This document shows, one piece after another, positions 8,237-14,353 of a stretch of 14,353 nt of DNA. The notes beneath the pieces are model-generated. The model had not been told where the DNA came from. It searched no databases and saw only the letters and a list, made by a program, of their open reading frames with translations. Every line of letters starts with the position of its first letter. Position 1 is the stretch's first letter. The position numbers and the translations under genes were made by a program. Origin of the DNA: an uncultured Pseudomonadota bacterium (GTDB lineage: Bacteria > Pseudomonadota > Gammaproteobacteria > Burkholderiales > Burkholderiaceae); NCBI GenBank assembly GCA_946480245.1, contig CAMLIZ010000118.1, positions 1-14,353 on the forward strand, given 5' to 3'.

Positions 8237-8983
8237 TCAGTTTTTCAGCGGGTCCATCACCAGCCGCTCGCCCTGCAGGCGCACCTGCGCCGGCTTGCCC
8301 ACCACCTCGGGCGGCAGCGGCGTCTCGGTGGTGCGGTACACCCCCGCGATCGCGATCAGCTCGGGCTCCAGGCAGGTGGTGAAGATGCGCGCCTCGGTAT
8401 TGCCGCGTGCCCCGGCGATCGCCTTGCCGCGCAGCGGCGCGTACACGTGCACGTGGCCGTCGGCGATCACCTCGGCGCCGATGTTCACCGGCGCCAGCAC
8501 GATCAGGTCTCCGCCCTTGGCGTACACCTGCTGGCCCGAGCGCAGCGGCTTGTCGATCACCATCGTGGGCACCGGCGCGCCTGGCACCTCGTGCACCACT
8601 TCCTTGATCACCTCGCGCACCACCTGCTCGATGCGTGGCGGCGGCGGCGGTGCGGGCTCGGGCGCCTCGGACAGGCCGGCCGCCAGCGCCGCTTCCATCT
8701 GGGCGGCGCTGCCGCCGGCCACCGCGATCGGCTGCATGCGGCAGCGGCGCAGCAGCCCGGCCAGCGCAGCGAAGTCGAGCTCGTCTCCCGCCTCGCGCAG
8801 CGCGGACAGATCCACCACCACCGGGTCGTGCTGGAAGAAATTGGGCGCCTCGCGCAGGCGGCGCTCCAACTCGGCGGCCAACAGCGCCAGGTCGGGCGTG
8901 CGGAGCACCACCGCCACCAGCGGCAGGCTGGTGTTCTTCAGTTCGAAAACGGCAGGAGCGCTTCCTGTCGATGCAACAGCCAT
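8237..8983 (-). CDS. minC: Septum site-determining protein MinC
   Basis: A 248-residue inhibitor of FtsZ polymerisation, slightly longer than the enterobacterial form of about 230. The N-terminal FtsZ-inhibitory domain covers about 11-100 (AVFELKNTSLPLVAVVL; DPVVVDLSAL). A linker with a run of prolines (109-116) and an acidic/valine-rich stretch (EQVVREVIKEVVHEV) joins it to the C-terminal beta-helix domain (about 140-248). The latter carries the MinD-binding RSGQ at 148-151, and ADGHVHVYAPLRGKAIAGA and CLEPELIAIAGVY, all typical. ATG 8983 is chosen because homology starts just after it; the frame stays open to 9121 but that part overlaps the end of the upstream gene and its first possible candidate there (GTA) is no start codon. 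It is first in minCDE; a promoter could lie in the 64 bp before it, but I see only a weak TAAACT. Confidence 0.96.
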   Translation of the reverse strand: MAVASTGSAPAVFELKNTSLPLVAVVLRTPDLALLAAELERRLREAPNFFQHDPVVVDLSALREAGDELDFAALAGLLRRCRMQPIAVAGGSAAQMEAALAAGLSEAPEPAPPPPPRIEQVVREVIKEVVHEVPGAPVPTMVIDKPLRSGQQVYAKGGDLIVLAPVNIGAEVIADGHVHVYAPLRGKAIAGARGNTEARIFTTCLEPELIAIAGVYRTTETPLPPEVVGKPAQVRLQGERLVMDPLKN

Positions 8984-9047
8984 CGGACCCCGGGCCAACA
9001 CGGCAAACAAAGCGTGCGAGTTTACCGGGCTGGGGTGGCGGCCCCTG

Positions 9048-9956
9048 TCACAGCCCGCGCGTGCGAAACGCCTGCGGCGCCGTGGGCGCCTCGCCGCGCT
9101 CCAGGCGCTCGTATTCGGCAATCACCTGGGCGCCGAACAGCAGCAGCGTGGCGCCCAGCTCCAGGCTCAGCAGTACCACGATCGCGGTGGTGAGCGAGCC
9201 ATACACCACGCTCACCTGCGACAAGGTCTGCAAGTACCACAGCAGCGCATGGCGCGTGATCTCCCACAGCAGCGCTGCGCTGATGCCGCCCACCAGCGCA
9301 TGGCGCAGGCACAGCCGGCCCACCGGCATCACCATGTAGATCGACGTGAGTACCGCGATCTCGCCGGCCAGCCCCAGCAGGTACAGCAGCACGCCGGACA
9401 CGCCGTGCAGCGACCAGTCGAGGCCCATGAAGCGCACGCTCTCCTCGCCCATCGCCTGCAGGCTGCCGGCCACAAAGGTGACCACCAGCAGCCCGAGGCC
9501 GAGCGACAGGATGTACAGGTAGGGCATCACCGCCGACACCAGGAAGTGGCGGCGACGGATGGCCACGCGGTGGTGGAAGATCACCGACATCGCGTTCTCG
9601 AGCACCGTGAAGCCGAGCGAGCTGAAGAACAGCATCGTGGCGCCGAGCAGCCAGCCGATCACGTCGCTGTGGTCGAGGAAGTGCGCCAGCTCCATCACCA
9701 GCGCGTTCGACTGGCCCGGCACCAGCCACTCGAGGTAGCGGCGCAACTGCTCCAGCAGCTCGGCAGGGTCGATCACGTGCGACAGCGCGATGCCCACGAG
9801 GATCAGCAGCGGCACCAGCGACAGCAGCGCGTAATAGGCCACCGCACCGGCCAGCAGGAAGCCCTGGTTGGCCCGAAAGGCGGTGGCGGTACGCCAGGCA
9901 AATGCGCCCGGGGCCTTGAGCAGCAGCGCCATGCGCGGTGGAATCTCGAATCGCAT
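9048..9956 (-). CDS. YihY/BrkB family inner-membrane protein
   Basis: A 302-residue integral membrane protein of the YihY (BrkB, formerly mis-called RNase BN) family; its function is not established. After a short cytoplasmic N-terminus comes the family hallmark NQGFLLAGAVAYYALLSLVPLL (about 30-51, first membrane segment), then about five more hydrophobic segments, near 100-118, 140-163, 185-210, 225-240 and 255-280. The conserved VVYGSLTTAIVVLL, present in nearly all members, lies in the last. The tail is short and polar. ATG 9956 is chosen over the longer frame to 10232, which runs inside and upstream of a divergent gene. It lies 64 bp before minC on the same strand, so the min genes may be partly read from its promoter (inference). 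Confidence 0.93.
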   Translation of the reverse strand: MRFEIPPRMALLLKAPGAFAWRTATAFRANQGFLLAGAVAYYALLSLVPLLILVGIALSHVIDPAELLEQLRRYLEWLVPGQSNALVMELAHFLDHSDVIGWLLGATMLFFSSLGFTVLENAMSVIFHHRVAIRRRHFLVSAVMPYLYILSLGLGLLVVTFVAGSLQAMGEESVRFMGLDWSLHGVSGVLLYLLGLAGEIAVLTSIYMVMPVGRLCLRHALVGGISAALLWEITRHALLWYLQTLSQVSVVYGSLTTAIVVLLSLELGATLLLFGAQVIAEYERLERGEAPTAPQAFRTRGL

Positions 9957-10047
9957 CCCGCAATGGTGAGGGCTGTGCCGGCGCTTGTCACCGGGCACGC
10001 TGCATGCCTTGCCGCGGGAGCCAACATCAACAACGAGGACGACTGCG

Positions 10048-11544
10048 ATGCGACACCGCCTGCTCAGCTCCGTCACCCTGACCATCGCCCTGGCCAGCGG
10101 CTGTGCCACCTCCACGGTCCAGAACCCGGTGACCGGGCAGATGGAGCGCACGGTGATGGACGTGCCCACCGAGATCGCCACCGGCAAGCAGCAGCACCAG
10201 CAGGTGATCGCCGAATACGGCGTCGTCAACAACGAGCGGCTGCAGGCCTATGTGAACGGCATCGGCCAGCGGCTGGCGCAGCACTCCGAGCGCAGCCAGC
10301 TCGACTGGCACTTCACCGTGCTCGACAGCCCCGAGGTGAACGCGTTCGCGCTGCCGGGAGGCTACGTGTACGTGACGCGCGGGATCATGGCCTACATGGA
10401 AAACGAGGCCGATCTGGCCGGCGTGATGGGCCACGAGATCGGCCACGTCACCGCACGCCATGGCGCGCAGCAGGCCACGCGCGAGCAGAAGGCGGGCTTC
10501 GGCGTGCTGGCGGCCACGGTGCTCGGCGCGATCCTCGAAGGCAGCGGCGTCAGCGGTGCCGGGCAGCTGGCGTCGCAGCTGTCGCAGAACGCGGCCGCTG
10601 GCTACATCGCGCACTACAGCCGCGAGCAGGAGTCGCAGGCAGACCGGCTGGGCGCGGAGTACCTGGCACGCGCCGGCTACGACCCGCAGCACATGGTGCG
10701 CGTGATCGAGGCACTGAAGGACCAGGAGCGCTTTGCCGCCGACCTGGCACGCGCCGAGGGCCGCGAGCCAAGGCAGGGCAACAGCTGGCTGGCGTCGCAT
10801 CCGTCCAACGACCAGCGGCTGCGCGACATCACCGCGGTGGCGGCGCAATACCGCCGCAGCGGTGGCTATGGCGACGACGGCCGTGCGCGCTACCTGCAGA
10901 TGATCAACGGCCTGGCCTTCGGCGAAAGCGCCGAGCAGGGCCTCACGCGCGGCCGCAACTTCTATCACGAGCCGCTGGGCTTCGGCATCACGGCACCGCA
11001 GGGCTGGCAGATCCAGAACGAAGCCAGCGTGCTGGCGCTGGTGAGCCCACAGGGCGACGCCGGGCTGGTGCTGCAGGTGGTGCCGCCCAAGGCCGGCAGC
11101 ACACCCGAGGAGATCCTGCGCAACGTGCTGAAGCCGCAGACCGGCAGCCTGAACCGCTACGAGGTCAACGGTATGCACGCCGCCCACTTCGCCGGCACCG
11201 GCGTGGACAGCCAGGGCCAGGCGCAGCCGGTGGAGGCCACGGTGATCAGCGGGCCATCGCAGCGCCAGTACCTGCTGCTGTACAGCGCCGCCAATGCCTC
11301 CGCCCTGGAACGCGCGCGGGCGCAAATGCGCGAGGCGGAAAGCTCTTTCCACGCGCTGTCCGCCAGCGAGCGCGCCTCGGTGCACCCGTGGCACCTGCGC
11401 ACCGTGCCCTACCCGCGCGGCGGCTTTGCCGAGCTGGCACGCGCCGCGCCAGAGCCCCACGCGCTGGAGCAGCTGCGCCTGCTCAACGGCGTGTACGCCG
11501 GCGGCGAGCCGCGCGTGGGCGATCTGGTGAAGGTGGTGGAGTAG
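10048..11544 (+). CDS. M48 family zinc metalloprotease, probable lipoprotein
   Basis: A 498-residue periplasmic or outer-membrane-anchored metalloprotease, related to BepA/LoiP-type proteases that clear misassembled outer-membrane proteins. The N-terminal MRHRLLSSVTLTIALASGC is a lipoprotein signal with lipobox LASGC and lipidated Cys19. The zinc motif HEIGH is at 129-133; the third ligand is probably Glu195 in QESQADRLG, and HPSNDQRLRD (251-260) is the conserved histidine motif that ends the catalytic domain. Unlike BepA there is no TPR repeat domain; instead residues about 290-498 form a separate region with a beta-rich part (GFGITAPQGWQIQ, AGLVLQVVPP) and a terminal LLNGVYAGGEPRVGDLVKVV, which looks like the end of a LysM-like or substrate-binding module. 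GAGGA sits about 9 bp before ATG 10048. It is divergent from the YihY gene and convergent, without spacer, with the next gene. Confidence 0.93.
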   Translation: MRHRLLSSVTLTIALASGCATSTVQNPVTGQMERTVMDVPTEIATGKQQHQQVIAEYGVVNNERLQAYVNGIGQRLAQHSERSQLDWHFTVLDSPEVNAFALPGGYVYVTRGIMAYMENEADLAGVMGHEIGHVTARHGAQQATREQKAGFGVLAATVLGAILEGSGVSGAGQLASQLSQNAAAGYIAHYSREQESQADRLGAEYLARAGYDPQHMVRVIEALKDQERFAADLARAEGREPRQGNSWLASHPSNDQRLRDITAVAAQYRRSGGYGDDGRARYLQMINGLAFGESAEQGLTRGRNFYHEPLGFGITAPQGWQIQNEASVLALVSPQGDAGLVLQVVPPKAGSTPEEILRNVLKPQTGSLNRYEVNGMHAAHFAGTGVDSQGQAQPVEATVISGPSQRQYLLLYSAANASALERARAQMREAESSFHALSASERASVHPWHLRTVPYPRGGFAELARAAPEPHALEQLRLLNGVYAGGEPRVGDLVKVVE

Positions 11545-13803
11545 CTACCGACCCCAGCCCAGCTCGCCCACGTCGACCTGCAGCTTGGCGAACACCTCGG
11601 TGCTGCGGCTGGGCTGCGCTGGCAGGCCGGTGTCACCCCGCGTGGCGCCCACGTACAGCACGGTGCCGGCCGAGCGCCGCCAGGCGTAGGTGAGCGACTG
11701 GGCGGTCTCCGCATCCTGGCTGGCGGGCGTGCTGCCCGCCGCGGCGCGCTCGAAGTTGCGCCGCTGCAGGATCACCCGTACCGACTGGCGCGCCGCCAGG
11801 TGCCACACCGCGAGCAACTGCGCGGCGGTCTCGCTGTAGCGCCCTTCCACCGGGTTGTTCAGCACCAGGCGCTCCACGCGCGGCTGCAGCTCCAGGCGCG
11901 CCAGCGGGCGTGTCTGCACGTCGAAGCCGTACTTGCGCCCCGGCACCACGCGGTCGGCGCCCACGTCCACATAGCGGCCGGGATCGAACCACGCCTCGGC
12001 CAGCGGGGACCACTGCACCGGGGTGGACTGCACCCACAGGTGCGCATAGCGCGCATCGTGCAAGGTGCTGCCGCGCTGCACGCGCGACTTCTCGTCCGGC
12101 GTGACCTCCACCACCACCTGCGTGTTGCTGGCGGCCGCGAACCACAGGCCCGGCGTCCAGCGCTGCAGCACCGTGGCGCCACCGTGGCGCTCCTCGATGC
12201 GCTGCGTGTTGAGGTACGGGCTGATCTGGTTGAACGGCCCCACGCCGTACCACTGCCAGCTGGTGTTGGCCACCCACTTTCGGATGCCCGACTGCGCCAC
12301 GAAGCCCACGTCGTCGCGAAAGCCTTCGGTGACCTCCTGCACGCTGAGGTCGAGGTCGCTGTGGTCGGTGCGGCCGTACATGCCGAGGTAGCCCAGGCCA
12401 CCACGCCGCGCCGCACCCGCCACCAGCGCTCCGCTGGCGGGGTCGTATTGCGCCGTGGTGCGTGAGCCGAGCGCCTGGGCCTTCACGCGCAGGTTGTCGC
12501 TCACCAGCCATTGGCCGTCGAAGCCGCCCACCGTGTTCTCGCCGGCGTCGGCGCCGTTGGCGCCGCGGTAGCGGCGCGAGCCCAGCATGCCGCCGACGGC
12601 CAACGGCCCCGCGAAACCCTGCGCGCGCGCCATCAGCGCGTCGTTGGCCGGCTGCAGCGCAAAGTCGGTGGCGTAGGCGCCGGGGATGGGTGTGAGGCCG
12701 CCGCCCTTGTCATGCAGCGCCAGCCCCGTGCCGGTGACGTGTTCGCTGCGCCACGTGCCGCGCAGGCCCCAGCGCGGATCGTTGATGCTGCGCGTGTACA
12801 GCGCGTCGGTGGGTGACAGCAGCAGGTCGGTGGATTCGAGGAAGAACGGCCGCTTCTCGGTGAGGAACAGCGCAAAGCGGGTGTTGCGCTGCAGCTGCGG
12901 CTGGTCCAGCGCCACCTGAGAGAAGTCGGGGTTCACGGTGGCGTCGAGCACCAGCTCGGGCCGCGGGCGCCATTTGGCGTCGAGGGACAGGCGCGCTTCG
13001 CTGCCGCGGCTGGACGGCTCGCCGTACGGATGGTCGTCGGTGTTGCGCAGCGTGAGCGTGGGCCGCAGCTGCACGAAGCTGTCGTGTGCCGGTGGCTCGA
13101 ATCCCCGAAGCGGCTGCAGCCGGTCGATGAAGGCCAGCGCCTCCAGCGGCAGCGGCACGCTCAAGGTCATCGTGACGTTCTCGCGCGGGATGCGCCGCCC
13201 CACCATCACGCGCCACGGCCCCTCGCGATGCCGGGTGTAGCGCAGCGACGAATACGGCACGCGGAACACCACCGTGTAGCCGTGATCGTTGCGCTGCACC
13301 GCGCTGTCGAAGTCGAAGTCGGGCGAGAAATCCTCGCTGTCGTTGGCAGCCGTGTGCAGGCCGTCACCGGTGCTGCCCGAGGCGCTGACGCGAAAGAACT
13401 GCGCCGACTTGCGCTCGCCGATCGGGTCCACGTACAGCACCACGAAATCCTGCGTGCGATTGACCTGGTCGTGCCGCACCAGCGGCGCTCGGATCAACTC
13501 CGGGTGGGGGTCGAGCGCGGTCACGCCGACATACAGCGCGTGCTCGTCGTACAGCACCTGCACGCGCGTTTCACCGGGATGCTCGCGCCCGCGCACGGGC
13601 TCGATCTCCCATGCATGGTCGAACACCGGCGCGCGCTGCCATGCCGGTGCGGACAGCCTGCCATCGAGCTTGATCTTCTCCCCGGGCAGCAGGCGCGCGG
13701 CCTGTATCGGCTCCTCGTCGGCCTGAGCGCCGCCGGGCAGCAGCGCCGCGACCACGCAAGCACCGAGCAGCGTCTTGCGAAAGCCTCTGCCCAGGGTTGT
13801 CAT
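11545..13803 (-). CDS. DUF5916 protein: CBM9-like domain plus probable outer-membrane beta-barrel
   Basis: A 752-residue secreted protein. The first 28 residues (basic start, LLGACVVAALLPGGAQA) form a signal peptide, which supports ATG 13803 over the longer frame to 13962. Residues about 40-220 resemble the carbohydrate-binding family 9-like domain (KLDGRLSAPAWQRAPV, RVQVLYDEHALYVGVTALDP, DFVVLYVDPIGERKSAQFFRV). The rest, with many alternating aromatic/charged strands and FLTEKRPFFLESTDLL (family-typical 'EKRPFF' element), matches DUF5916 and probably forms an outer-membrane barrel; the chain ends in alternating residues and GWGR. Function is unknown in this family; ligand binding at the cell surface is a guess. 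No clear ribosome binding site is seen. It ends exactly where the M48 protease gene ends and starts back to back with an S1C protease gene. Confidence 0.85.
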   Translation of the reverse strand: MTTLGRGFRKTLLGACVVAALLPGGAQADEEPIQAARLLPGEKIKLDGRLSAPAWQRAPVFDHAWEIEPVRGREHPGETRVQVLYDEHALYVGVTALDPHPELIRAPLVRHDQVNRTQDFVVLYVDPIGERKSAQFFRVSASGSTGDGLHTAANDSEDFSPDFDFDSAVQRNDHGYTVVFRVPYSSLRYTRHREGPWRVMVGRRIPRENVTMTLSVPLPLEALAFIDRLQPLRGFEPPAHDSFVQLRPTLTLRNTDDHPYGEPSSRGSEARLSLDAKWRPRPELVLDATVNPDFSQVALDQPQLQRNTRFALFLTEKRPFFLESTDLLLSPTDALYTRSINDPRWGLRGTWRSEHVTGTGLALHDKGGGLTPIPGAYATDFALQPANDALMARAQGFAGPLAVGGMLGSRRYRGANGADAGENTVGGFDGQWLVSDNLRVKAQALGSRTTAQYDPASGALVAGAARRGGLGYLGMYGRTDHSDLDLSVQEVTEGFRDDVGFVAQSGIRKWVANTSWQWYGVGPFNQISPYLNTQRIEERHGGATVLQRWTPGLWFAAASNTQVVVEVTPDEKSRVQRGSTLHDARYAHLWVQSTPVQWSPLAEAWFDPGRYVDVGADRVVPGRKYGFDVQTRPLARLELQPRVERLVLNNPVEGRYSETAAQLLAVWHLAARQSVRVILQRRNFERAAAGSTPASQDAETAQSLTYAWRRSAGTVLYVGATRGDTGLPAQPSRSTEVFAKLQVDVGELGWGR

Positions 13804-13874
13804 CGTGTGGTGTGCGCCATGCAGCGCGCGATTGTCGGCGTGGTCCGGCGGGTCCGGCACCGCGGGCATCCCCC

Positions 13875-13880
13875 TATCAT
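13875..13880 (+). promoter_or_regulatory. Possible -10 element for the S1C protease gene
   Basis: TATCAT, one mismatch from TATAAT, stands out in an otherwise GC-rich 113 bp divergent spacer and lies 36 bp before the ATG at 13917. No good -35 hexamer sits 16-18 bp upstream, so this is weak. Confidence 0.25.
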
Positions 13881-13916
13881 CGCGGCCGCTTCTGTCTGCT
13901 TGAGCTGCTACACGCC

Positions 13917-14353
13917 ATGCGCCCCACATTGCTGATCCTGGCCGCCGTGCTGGCGGTCGCACCGGCCCTCCACGCCCGCCCTGCAGCGCCGCCGCGCCCC
14001 GTGGTGCCGCGCGGTGCGCTGGGTGCCGACGAGCTGAACAACATCGCGGTGTTCAAGGCCGCCTCGCCATCGGTGGTGAACATCACCGCGCTGGGGCTGG
14101 AGCGCGACCTGTTCTCGCTCAACGTGCAGCAGGTGCCGCAGGGCACCGGCACCGGCTTCGTGTGGGACAACAAGGGCCACATCGTCACCAACTTCCACGT
14201 GATCCGCGACGCCAGCGGCGCCACGGTGACGCTGGCCGACCAAAGCAGCTACCGCGCGCAGCTGGTGGGCGTGTTCCCCGACCGCGACATCGCGGTGCTG
14301 AAGATCGACGCGCCGCCGGCCAAGCTGCCGCCGCTGCCGGTGGGCACCAGCCG
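13917..14353 (+). CDS. Trypsin-like S1C serine protease, HtrA/DegP-DegQ family (N-terminal part)
   Basis: The first 145 residues of a periplasmic protease that runs off the right edge. MRPTLLILAAVLAVAPALHA is a signal peptide with an AxA-like cleavage site (ALHA). The protease domain then begins: SPSVVNITAL (50-59), GTGTGFVWDNKGHIVTNFHVI (76-96) with catalytic His94, and FPDRDIAVLKID (120-131) with catalytic Asp124; the catalytic Ser (GNSGG) would lie beyond the window, as would any PDZ domains. Members degrade or refold damaged envelope proteins. The N-terminal region has the LSLNVQQVPQGTG type of insert seen in short trypsin-like S1C proteases of betaproteobacteria, so it may be a single-domain or one-PDZ form rather than DegP proper. 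It is divergent from the barrel gene. Confidence 0.9.
   Translation, partial: MRPTLLILAAVLAVAPALHARPAAPPRPVVPRGALGADELNNIAVFKAASPSVVNITALGLERDLFSLNVQQVPQGTGTGFVWDNKGHIVTNFHVIRDASGATVTLADQSSYRAQLVGVFPDRDIAVLKIDAPPAKLPPLPVGTS

Noticed and set aside
9985..9990. TTGTCA as -35 box for the M48 protease gene
   Set aside because: No acceptable -10 hexamer occurs 16-18 bp downstream.
8202..11693. Open plus-strand frame of 1163 codons across the min genes and the YihY gene
   Set aside because: It runs antisense to minC and YihY and out of frame in the M48 gene; its translation is low-complexity and rich in Arg, Ala, Gln and His. High GC keeps such shadow frames free of stops.

Overview
The window is a gene-dense, very GC-rich stretch with strong G/C preference at third codon positions. 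It looks like an ordinary chromosome segment of a betaproteobacterium, most likely of the order Burkholderiales (Rubrivivax/Leptothrix/Ideonella-type). The support is the GC content, a minC-minD-minE operon of proteobacterial type, a D-3-hydroxybutyrate dehydrogenase behind a sigma-54 activator (typical of polyhydroxybutyrate users), and Gram-negative envelope genes (a lipoprotein metalloprotease, a probable outer-membrane barrel protein and a DegP/DegQ-like periplasmic protease). The genus is inferred, not proven. I see no tRNA, rRNA, CRISPR array, insertion sequence, integrase or phage gene, and no gene-free stretch longer than about 115 bases.

Layout. (1) 1-2882, plus strand: the 3' end of a LivM-type ABC permease, a PAS/AAA+/Fis sigma-54-dependent activator, and 3-hydroxybutyrate dehydrogenase. 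They are tightly spaced, so this is probably a uptake-regulation-catabolism unit for a short-chain (hydroxy)acid. (2) 2966-5517, plus strand: a divergent uracil-DNA-glycosylase-fold protein and an amidohydrolase, translationally coupled through an ATGA overlap. This is the least explained part of the window. (3) 7093-5524, minus strand: a PIG-L-type GlcNAc deacetylase overlapping by 11 bp a family 2 glycosyltransferase, probably modifying a glycan. (4) 9956-7132, minus strand: a YihY/BrkB membrane protein followed by minC, minD and minE, the division-site placement system. (5) 10048-11544, plus strand: an M48 zinc-metalloprotease lipoprotein. It meets tail to tail, with no spacer, a minus-strand gene (13803-11545) for a CBM9-like/DUF5916 protein with a probable outer-membrane barrel. 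(6) 13917 to the right edge, plus strand: the N-terminal part of a trypsin-like S1C (HtrA-family) protease, divergent from the barrel gene.

Most of the window is well-known housekeeping or envelope biology. The places worth a second look are the glycosylase-fold/amidohydrolase couple with its two uncharacterised C-terminal extensions, the liv/sigma-54/bdh arrangement, and the small deacetylase-glycosyltransferase pair. I found no convincing case for a complete new system; the glycosylase/amidohydrolase couple is the best candidate.
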